From positions 40,785 to 46,992 of the forward strand of contig KL568576.1 of assembly GCA_000715605.1 (NCBI GenBank): a stretch of 6,208 nucleotides of DNA. The letters are read 5' to 3'. Shown here in pieces: positions 1 through 6,208 of this stretch; position 1 is the first letter of the stretch, and each line of letters opens with the position of its first letter. The position numbers and the translations under genes are program-made. The DNA comes from Streptomyces speibonae. GTDB taxonomy: Bacteria; Actinomycetota; Actinomycetes; Streptomycetales; Streptomycetaceae. A model generated the notes under the pieces. The model did not search any database, was not told the origin of the DNA, and saw nothing but the letters and a program-made list of their open reading frames with translations.

Positions 1-2
1 AG

Positions 3-21
3 AGATGTGTATAAGAGACAG
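3..21. other. Tn5 mosaic-end library adapter (artefact)
   Basis: The bases AGATGTGTATAAGAGACAG are the 19-bp hyperactive Tn5 mosaic end used in tagmentation libraries. The reverse complement occurs at the other end of the window (6186-6204), so this is untrimmed adapter and not genomic sequence. Bases 1-2 also match the reverse complement of the bases flanking the other copy. Reading frames that start here give artificial N-termini (MYKRQ or MCIRDS) and should not be annotated. Confidence 0.97.
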
Positions 22-73
22 TGCCATGACCGTGCGTCTGCTCAGTTCCATGTGTGCCGCTCCCGAAGGGAAG

Positions 74-97
74 GGGCCCCGCCGTCCGGCGGGGCCC
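74..97 (-). terminator. Intrinsic-type terminator after mmsB
   Basis: A perfect 10-bp GC stem, GGGCCCCGCC (74-83) against GGCGGGGCCC (88-97), closes a 4-base loop. It begins 8 bases past the mmsB stop codon. On the minus strand it is followed by a pyrimidine run (CCTTCCCTTC) rather than a pure U-tract, which is common for terminators in high-GC actinomycetes. It probably ends the chvE-mmsA-mmsB transcript. The remaining genomic bases 22-73 show no gene I can support. Confidence 0.8.
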
Positions 98-105
98 GAG
101 CCGAC

Positions 106-1343
106 TTACGAACCGACCTTGCGCTTGTTCCACACGTCGAAGCCGACCGCCGCCAGCAGCACCAGGCCCTTGATGACCTGCTGCCAGTCGGTGCCGACGC
201 CGACGAGGTTCATACCGTTGTTCAGCACGCCCAGGACCAGACCGCCGATGATGGCGCCGAGCACGGTGCCGACACCGCCGGCCATCGACGCGCCGCCGAT
301 GAACGCCGCGGCGATCGCCTCCAGCTCGAAGTTGAGACCGGCCTTGGGAGAGGCCGCGTTGAAGCGGGCGGCGAACACCAGACCCGCCAGGGCCGCGAGC
401 ATGCCCATGTTCAGGAAGACCAGGAAGGTGACCCTCTTGTCCCGCACACCCGACAGCTTGGCCGCGGGCAGGTTGCCGCCGATGGCGTAGATGTGCCGGC
501 CGATGACGGCGTTGCGCATCATGTAGCCGAACCCGACGAGCAGCGCGCCGAGGATCAGCAGCACGATCGGGGCGCCCTTGTAACTGGCCAGCAGCAGCGT
601 CACCACGAGGACGGCCGAGGCGAGCGCGACGAGCTTGAGCGCGAACAGCTTGCCGGGCAGGACGTCGAGGTCGAACTCCTTCTGCCGCCGGCGGTCGCGC
701 ACCTCCTGGAAGAGGACGAGGGCGATCAGCGCGAAGCCGAGGAGCAGGGTGAGATTGTGGTAGTTGGTCTCCGGGCCGACCTCGGGCATGAAGCCGTTGG
801 CCATCTTCTGCAGGCCGCGCGGGAACGGGCCGAGGGTCTGGCCCTCCAGGAAGATCTCGGTGAGACCGCGGAAGGTCAGCATGCCCGCGAGGGTCACGAT
901 GAACGACGGTATGCCGCCGTAGGCGATGAACCACCCTTGTACGGCCCCCGCGATGGCGCCCACGGCCAGGCACAGCACCACCGCGACCGGCCAGGGCAGA
1001 TCGTTCCTGACCATGAACACCGCGGCCATGGAGCCGACGAACGCCGTCAGTGAGCCGACCGACAGGTCGATGTGCCCGGAGATGATGACCAGCATCATGC
1101 CGATCGCGAGGATCAGGATGTAGCTGTTCTGCAGCACCAGGTTGGACACGTTGCGCGGCAGCAGCAGGTCGCCGTCGGTCCACACCGCGAACAGCGCCAC
1201 GATCAGGCCGAGCGCCATCAGCATGCCGTACTGCCGCATGTTGCGGCGCATGCCGTCCAGCATCAGCTGGAGCAGGCCGTCACCGCCGCCCGCCCCGTTC
1301 TTGCCCGGTGGCGCGGATGCCGGGGTCTTGTCGGTGACTGTGC

Positions 1344-1347
<4 letters not shown>
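106..1347 (-). CDS. mmsB: Monosaccharide ABC transporter permease, MmsB/GguB type
   Basis: This is the membrane-spanning subunit of a sugar importer, 413 residues, in the BPD_transp_2 (RbsC/XylH/GguB) permease family. A hydrophilic N-terminal tail of about 40 residues is followed by many hydrophobic segments, about ten helices by eye. Family marks include GHIDLSVGS at residues 91-99, the EGQTLGP segment after the third or fourth helix, a cytoplasmic loop with [10 protein letters not shown] that should contact the ATPase, and the glycine-rich [13 protein letters not shown] segment near the C-terminus. The long charged loop in mid-protein ([14 protein letters not shown]) is typical of the XylH/GguB branch, which is longer than RbsC. 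The ATG start sits in an ATGA overlap with the mmsA stop, and a Shine-Dalgarno AAGAGG (1355-1360) lies 7 bases upstream, so translation is probably coupled. The pairing with a ChvE-type binding protein supports the MmsB/GguB name over XylH. Confidence 0.93.
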
Positions 1348-2894
<1,547 letters not shown>

Positions 2895-2901
2895 GGTCGT
2901 G

Positions 2902-2907
2902 CCTTCC
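2902..2907 (-). promoter_or_regulatory. Shine-Dalgarno site that fixes the mmsA start
   Basis: GGAAGG on the minus strand lies 7 bases before the ATG at 2894. The longer in-frame reading would start at TTG 2909, which overlaps this site and would leave it inside the coding region. Confidence 0.75.
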
Positions 2908-2926
2908 AATCAGTGGGTTGCGGCGG

Positions 2927-4042
2927 TCAGTTGAGGTCGCTGTCCTTGATGTAGCCGGAGTCGACGAGCTCCTTCTTGTAGTTGTCCTTGTCCACCGCCA
3001 CCGGCTCCAGCAGGTAGGCGGGGACGACCTTGGCGCCGTTGTCGTAGCTCTTGGTGTCGTTGGTCTCGGGCTTCTTGTCGTTGAGCAGGGCGTCGACCAT
3101 GTTGGAGGCGACCTTTGCGAGTTCGCGGAGGTCCTTGAAGACGGTCATCGACTGCTGGTCGGCGATGATCGACTTCACCGAGGCGACCTCGGCGTCCTGG
3201 CCGGTGACGACCGGCAGCGGCTTGTCCTTGGTGCCGTAGCCGTCCGACTTCAGGGCGGACAGGATGCCGATGGAGATGCCGTCGTACGGCGAGAGCACCG
3301 CGTCCACCCGGTCGCTGCGGTAGGCCGAGGTGAGGATGTCGTCCATGCGCTTCTGCGCGGTGCCGCCGTCCCAGCGCAGGGTGGTGACCTGATTGAGGTC
3401 CGCCTGGCCGGACTTGACGACGAGCTGCTTCTTGTCGATGTAGGGCTGCAGGACGCTCATGGCCCCGTTGAAGAAGTAACGGGTGTTGTTGTCGTCGTTG
3501 GAACCGGCGAACAGCTCGATGTTGAAGGGGCCCTTCTCGCTGCCGTCCTTCAGACCGAGCTGTTCGACGATGTAGGTGCCCTGGAGCTGGCCGACCTTCT
3601 CGTTGTCGAACGAGGCGTAGTAGTCGACGTTCTCCGTGCCGAGGATGAGGCGGTCGTAGGAGACCACCGGGATGTCGGCGTCCTTCGCCTGCTGCATGAC
3701 GTTGTTCAGCGACTTGTTGTCGATGGCCGCCACGATCAGGGCGTCCACGCCCTGCGTGATCATGTTCTCGATCTGCGAGACCTGCTGGTCGGGGTCGTCC
3801 TCGCCGAAGACCAGCTTGGTCTTGTAGCCCTTGGACTCGAGCTCCTTCACGACGTTGTCGCCGTCGGCGATCCAGCGCTCGGAGGACTTGGTCGGCATCG
3901 CGATGCCGATGGTGGCTCCCTCGGAGCCTCCCTTGTCCTCCTCGCTGCCGCCCTCACTGTTCTGACCGCAGGCGGACAGGGTGAGGGCCAGGGAGGCTGC
4001 TCCGGCTATGGCGGCGAGGACTGCTCTGCGGTTACGCATCAT
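2927..4042 (-). CDS. chvE: ChvE-type multiple monosaccharide-binding lipoprotein
   Basis: This is the extracellular sugar-binding subunit of the importer, 371 residues, a type I periplasmic-binding fold. The N-terminus has basic residues (RNRR), a hydrophobic core and a lipobox LSAC with the lipidated Cys at about 25. A low-complexity Gly/Ser/Glu/Lys linker (26-43) follows, as expected for a Gram-positive lipoprotein tether. The mature domain closely matches ChvE as I remember it: [13 protein letters not shown] (45-57), the SQIENM helix (89-94), VSYDRLI (127-133), [11 protein letters not shown] (176-186), [44 protein letters not shown], and a C-terminal [17 protein letters not shown]. ChvE proteins bind several aldoses such as arabinose, galactose, glucose and xylose, so the exact ligand is open. 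The initiator is uncertain: ATGs occur at 4048, 4042 and 4039. AAGG (4049-4052) touches the first but is 6 and 9 bases from the other two; I choose 4042, and 4039 is equally credible. Confidence 0.93.
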   Translation of the reverse strand: MMRNRRAVLAAIAGAASLALTLSACGQNSEGGSEEDKGGSEGATIGIAMPTKSSERWIADGDNVVKELESKGYKTKLVFGEDDPDQQVSQIENMITQGVDALIVAAIDNKSLNNVMQQAKDADIPVVSYDRLILGTENVDYYASFDNEKVGQLQGTYIVEQLGLKDGSEKGPFNIELFAGSNDDNNTRYFFNGAMSVLQPYIDKKQLVVKSGQADLNQVTTLRWDGGTAQKRMDDILTSAYRSDRVDAVLSPYDGISIGILSALKSDGYGTKDKPLPVVTGQDAEVASVKSIIADQQSMTVFKDLRELAKVASNMVDALLNDKKPETNDTKSYDNGAKVVPAYLLEPVAVDKDNYKKELVDSGYIKDSDLN

Positions 4043-4048
4043 GATCAT

Positions 4049-4052
4049 CCTT
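4049..4052 (-). promoter_or_regulatory. Shine-Dalgarno core for chvE
   Basis: AAGG, preceded by AAAGATC, is the only purine-rich match near the clustered ATG codons. Its spacing excludes the outermost ATG (4048, no gap) and allows 4042 (6 bases) or 4039 (9 bases). Confidence 0.6.
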
Positions 4053-4132
4053 GATCTTTGGGCGGTGTCGGTCCGGACGAGCGGTGCGCTTTCCGGGAGG
4101 TGGAACCAGGAGACCGGGAAGGGATGTGTTGG

Positions 4133-4162
4133 ATTGTGCGCGGCTGTGTCTACTTCTGTGAA
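4133..4162 (-). promoter_or_regulatory. Candidate sigma-70-type promoter for chvE-mmsA-mmsB
   Basis: On the minus strand TTCACA (4157-4162; five of six match TTGACA) is separated by 18 bases from CACAAT (4133-4138; four of six match TATAAT). Transcription would start near 4126 and leave a leader of about 84 bases before chvE. The position, inside the only sizeable gap upstream of the transport genes, supports it. The -10 match is weak, so this remains a prediction. Confidence 0.35.
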
Positions 4163-4168
4163 GCCGCG
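4139..4168 (-). repeat. 7-bp inverted repeat around the candidate promoter spacer
   Basis: CGCGGCT (4139-4145) and AGCCGCG (4162-4168) are perfect inverted copies separated by 16 bases. As RNA it could form a stem with a large loop shortly after the U32-like gene stop and act as a weak terminator. As DNA its arms flank the spacer of the candidate promoter and could bind a dimeric regulator. Neither role can be settled from sequence. Confidence 0.45.
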
Positions 4169-4172
4169 TTTC

Positions 4173-4197
4173 CGTAACGTTATGACGAAATTTCGAA
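4173..4197. promoter_or_regulatory. AT-rich double palindrome, candidate operator of the transport operon
   Basis: Two short palindromes stand out in GC-rich surroundings: TAACGTTA (4175-4182) and CGAAATTTCG (4186-4195), the latter overlapping TTCGAA (4192-4197). Their centres are 12 bp apart, about one helical turn. The AACGTT core with a central CpG is the style of LacI-family operators. The element covers the last codons and stop of the U32-like gene and lies just upstream of the candidate chvE promoter. No regulator gene is in the window to confirm the pairing. Confidence 0.45.
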
Positions 4198-5148
4198 CCG
4201 GCGGAGCTCCCCCGGAAGCCGGGAGCCGAGCGGCGCCATCTCGCCGTCCGCCCCGTGCCGGGCGAGCAGGTCCAGCGCCAGCCGGCCGCGCCGCACCCGC
4301 TCCTTGGCGGTGGCCAGGGTGAGCTCGCGCAACTGGTGCCCGTACGGGTAGATCCCGGGCGCCTTCGCCAGGCCGAACTTCAGATACAGCGGGGCGCCGC
4401 GCCGGATGAGCTCGGCGACCTCGTACATCCGCACATAACCGCCCAGGTCGTCCGGCGCCTCGATGTACATGTCCATCGGGGCGGCCGAAACCCTGCGTAT
4501 CTCGGTGACATGAGCGAGCGTCAGATCGCTGGGCACGTTGACCGAGTCGGCGCCGAGCCGCTCGCAGACCGCGAACGAGGCCGGGTTGACCGGCCCGGCG
4601 AGCGCCGAGACCTTCAGGGTGGTGTCGGCCGGGAGGAGACCGGCAGCCCGCGCGCGGTGCAGCGTCCACAGCACGCCCTCGTCGGCGACCAGCAGGCACC
4701 TGACGCCCAGCTCCGTGGCCCGCACCGCGTCCTCGACACAGCCGGCCACCGCGTCATGGCCGCGGGCGCGCAGTCCGGCGCCGTGCGAGTCGGTGCGGAC
4801 CGAGCCGCCGATGTCCCAGGTGCCGCGCGGGCCGGTGAACAGACACAGCTCGATGTCCCGCTCACCGGTGGCCTCCACCATCTCGGTGATCTCGGCGTCG
4901 GTCAGCATCCACACCCCGCTGCCCTGGCTGATCCGGTGGATCGGCACATCGAGGCGCGAGGCCTCCTTCAGTACCACCGCCAGCGCCTCGGGCCCCTCGC
5001 ACGAGGGAATCTCGGTGCGCCAGCGGCCGCCGCCGGGGAAGGCGTGCGGCGAGGCGTCGGCGGGATCGAGGTCGGGTGCGCCCAGTCCGAGCGCGGTGAG
5101 CACCTGCTCACCGGGCCGGCGGGGTGCCTGGGGGGAAGCGTCGGTCAC
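4180..5148 (-). CDS. U32-peptidase-like TIM-barrel protein of unknown function
   Basis: This 322-residue protein appears soluble and cytoplasmic, with no signal peptide or membrane segment. It alternates hydrophobic strands and helices like a TIM barrel. The segment [20 protein letters not shown], followed by [19 protein letters not shown] (about 180-217), resembles the part of U32 family proteins where a strand, an NxxS/A turn and a rule about residues such as 'SRELSLEEI' occur. The next segment, [17 protein letters not shown] (227-243), replaces the Cys-containing HGALC-type motif of classical U32 proteins (RlhA/TrhP/UbiU). I see no cysteine cluster for an Fe-S centre. It is therefore a divergent member or a different barrel enzyme. 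I choose GTG 5148 because AAAGGA (5156-5161) lies 7 bases upstream; an in-frame GTG at 5190 has no comparable site and falls in a hairpin. It lies between a dehydrogenase and a sugar importer, which suggests a role in carbohydrate metabolism (inference). Confidence 0.6.
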   Translation of the reverse strand: MTDASPQAPRRPGEQVLTALGLGAPDLDPADASPHAFPGGGRWRTEIPSCEGPEALAVVLKEASRLDVPIHRISQGSGVWMLTDAEITEMVEATGERDIELCLFTGPRGTWDIGGSVRTDSHGAGLRARGHDAVAGCVEDAVRATELGVRCLLVADEGVLWTLHRARAAGLLPADTTLKVSALAGPVNPASFAVCERLGADSVNVPSDLTLAHVTEIRRVSAAPMDMYIEAPDDLGGYVRMYEVAELIRRGAPLYLKFGLAKAPGIYPYGHQLRELTLATAKERVRRGRLALDLLARHGADGEMAPLGSRLPGELRRFEISS

Positions 5149-5155
5149 GGGGCTG

Positions 5156-5161
5156 TCCTTT
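5156..5161 (-). promoter_or_regulatory. Shine-Dalgarno site that fixes the U32-like gene start
   Basis: AAAGGA on the minus strand is 7 bases before GTG 5148, an ideal spacing. The alternative upstream GTG at 5190 would add 14 polar residues (starting MRTSSDIPN) and place this site within the coding region. Confidence 0.75.
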
Positions 5162-5178
5162 GTGTTCGGTATATCGGA

Positions 5179-5194
5179 CGAGGTTCGCACCTCG
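5179..5194 (-). repeat. 6-bp hairpin with a GNRA-type loop upstream of the U32-like gene
   Basis: On the minus strand CGAGGT-GCGA-ACCTCG is a perfect 6-bp inverted repeat closing a 4-base GCGA loop, which fits the stable GNRA class. It lies 17 bases before the Shine-Dalgarno site of the U32-like gene, so it could be a leader-RNA hairpin or, as DNA, a 16-bp operator. Confidence 0.5.
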
Positions 5195-5213
5195 GGGTAC
5201 GGGTCGGTGGGAG

Positions 5214-5258
5214 GTGCGCCGGTACGGGGACCGTCAGGTCGCCCCCGTACCGGCGCAC
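5214..5258 (-). terminator. Strong stem-loop after the dehydrogenase gene
   Basis: GTGCGCCGGTACGGGG (5214-5229) and CCCCGTACCGGCGCAC (5243-5258) are perfect 16-bp inverted copies with a 13-base gap. An alternative fold continues inward with GACC (5229-5232) against GGTC (5237-5240) around a GTCA loop. The structure begins 3 bases after the dehydrogenase stop. There is no U-tract on the minus strand, so it may be an actinomycete-style terminator, a partial terminator that lowers expression of the next gene, or an mRNA 3'-end stabiliser. The next gene is in the same direction with little room for its own promoter. Confidence 0.7.
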
Positions 5259-5261
5259 GCG

Positions 5262-6185
5262 CTAGGGACGCAGCAGGACCTTGCCCACGGCCGGATCGCC
5301 GGACCCCACCAGCGCGATGGCCTTCGGGAATTCGGCGAGCGGCAGCTCATGGGTCACCAGCGGCAGCGGATCGAGCAGTCCCGCGGCGAACACCCGCACG
5401 GTGTGCGCCCAGGCGTCCGGCGGCGCCCCGAAGACGGTGTGCACCTCCAGCTGCCGTACGACCAGATCCGTCGGGTCGAGCCCGTCGGCACCCGGCGCCG
5501 GGATGCCGGTCAGCACCAGCCGCCCGCCGCGCCGCAGCAACGAGGCGGCCGTACGGGCCGCGTCGGCGGACCCGGCGGTCTCGATCACCACGTCGAAGCC
5601 GTCGGGCAGCGGCTGGTCCTTGGTACGGAACCCGGTGGCCCCGTACCGCCGCGCCAGCGCCTCCCGGTCGCCCCGGGTGCCCACGACCAGCAGCTCGGAC
5701 GGCGATCCCGCCCGCAGGAACTGCACGGCGAACATGCCGAGCGTGCCCGTCCCGACCACCGCGACCCGCTCACCGGGAACGGCGTGCGCCTTCAGCGCGG
5801 CGGCCGCGATACACGCGGCCGGCTCGAGGAGCGCGGCGGCGCTCAGATCAGCGTCGTCCGGCAGGACGTGCAGCAGCCGGGCCGGCAGGGTCAGCGTGGC
5901 CGCCATGGCGCCCGGCTGGGTGAAGCCGGTCTCCTCGTACCCCGCCGAGCACAACGTGGTCTCACCGGCGTGACAGCGGTCGCAGACCTGGCAGTTGCGG
6001 AACCCCTCACCGACCACCTTGCGGCCCACCAGCGACTCCGGGACGCCCGCACCCACCCGCCGCACGGTCCCGGACCACTCGTGACCCGGCGTCAGCGGAT
6101 AACGCACGTACCCCTCGGGCCGGTTGCCCTGGTACACCTCGCGGTCGCTGCCGCAGATGCCGGCCGCGTGGACGCGCACCAGCGC
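5262..6185 (-). CDS. Zinc-dependent medium-chain alcohol/polyol dehydrogenase (5'-truncated)
   Basis: The C-terminal 307 residues of a zinc-dependent MDR dehydrogenase are present; family members are about 340 long, so roughly 25-35 N-terminal residues are missing. The open frame extends into adapter and would begin MYKRQ; those five residues are artificial and the first genomic codon is Ala at 6185. Counting from it, GICGSD gives the catalytic zinc Cys11, GHEWSG gives His35-Glu36, and LLEPAAC gives Glu121. The structural zinc ligands are Cys65, 68, 71 and 79. The Rossmann motif VVGTGTLG is at 143-150. The second strand ends VVGTRGDR (167-174), with Thr-Arg where NAD-specific relatives have Asp, which hints at NADP(H) use (inference). 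The enzyme should oxidise a secondary alcohol of a polyol, sugar or amino alcohol reversibly; the family includes sorbitol and threonine dehydrogenases, and the substrate cannot be assigned. It stops just before a strong stem-loop and precedes a U32-like gene and sugar-import genes. Confidence 0.9.
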   Translation of the reverse strand, partial: ALVRVHAAGICGSDREVYQGNRPEGYVRYPLTPGHEWSGTVRRVGAGVPESLVGRKVVGEGFRNCQVCDRCHAGETTLCSAGYEETGFTQPGAMAATLTLPARLLHVLPDDADLSAAALLEPAACIAAAALKAHAVPGERVAVVGTGTLGMFAVQFLRAGSPSELLVVGTRGDREALARRYGATGFRTKDQPLPDGFDVVIETAGSADAARTAASLLRRGGRLVLTGIPAPGADGLDPTDLVVRQLEVHTVFGAPPDAWAHTVRVFAAGLLDPLPLVTHELPLAEFPKAIALVGSGDPAVGKVLLRP

Positions 6186-6204
6186 CTGTCTCTTATACAC
6201 ATCT
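6186..6204. other. Tn5 mosaic-end library adapter (artefact)
   Basis: CTGTCTCTTATACACATCT is the reverse complement of the adapter at 3-21 and is the standard tagmentation mosaic end. Genomic sequence ends at 6185, inside the dehydrogenase gene. The last four bases (CTGA) lie outside the mosaic end and are also probably not genomic. Confidence 0.97.
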
Positions 6205-6208
6205 CTGA

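Noticed and set aside
7..1053. Long plus-strand open frame across mmsB, beginning MYKRQ
   Set aside because: It begins in adapter sequence, lies antisense to the well-supported permease and encodes a low-complexity His/Asp/Glu/Arg-rich product typical of GC-rich shadow frames.
2918..4054. 378-residue plus-strand frame opposite chvE
   Set aside because: It mirrors chvE almost exactly and its Val/Leu/Asp/Gly-rich sequence is the complement of chvE codons, with no family match.
4043..4699. N-terminal extension of the chvE frame
   Set aside because: The extension overlaps the U32-like gene and encodes an Arg/Gly/Pro-rich sequence. The signal peptide and lipobox begin at the ATG cluster 4039-4048, so the real start is there.
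4255..5923. Plus-strand frames opposite the U32-like and dehydrogenase genes
   Set aside because: They are antisense to genes with clear motifs and are rich in Arg, Pro, Ala and Ser without any domain.

Overview
The window is a short GC-rich contig (roughly two thirds G+C by eye) whose real genes all lie on the minus strand. Codon use, GTG starts, purine-rich Shine-Dalgarno sites, a lipobox on the sugar-binding protein and GC-rich stem-loops suggest a high-GC actinomycete, most likely Streptomyces or a close relative. Both ends carry the 19-base Tn5 mosaic end used in transposase-based sequencing libraries (3-21 and 6186-6204). Genomic sequence therefore runs only from about 22 to 6185, and the mirror-image ends are not a biological transposon.

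In transcription order (right to left) the layout is as follows. (1) A zinc-dependent medium-chain alcohol/polyol dehydrogenase lacks its N-terminus because the insert ends there (6185-5262). (2) A 113-bp spacer holds a perfect 16-bp inverted repeat just after the dehydrogenase stop and a second small hairpin before the next gene. (3) A 322-residue TIM-barrel-like protein resembles peptidase U32 family proteins (5148-4180). (4) A 137-bp spacer holds AT-rich palindromes overlapping the preceding stop codon, a 7-bp inverted repeat and a plausible promoter. (5) A ChvE-type monosaccharide-binding lipoprotein (4042-2927) follows. (6) Next is its double-domain ATPase MmsA/GguA (2894-1344). (7) The permease MmsB/GguB (1347-106) overlaps mmsA by 4 bp (ATGA). 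(8) A strong hairpin terminator closes the operon (74-97).

The three transport genes form a complete ABC importer for monosaccharides of the ChvE-GguAB type. The binding lipoprotein captures sugar outside the membrane, MmsB forms the channel and MmsA hydrolyses ATP. The dehydrogenase and U32-like protein upstream plausibly process the imported sugar or a derivative, but the substrate cannot be read from this sequence. No regulator gene is present; if one is local it lies outside the contig.

No wholly new system is evident. The items most worth a second look are the U32-like protein tied to a sugar locus, the AT-rich palindromes that look like the operator of the transport operon, and the paired stem-loops between the dehydrogenase and U32-like genes.
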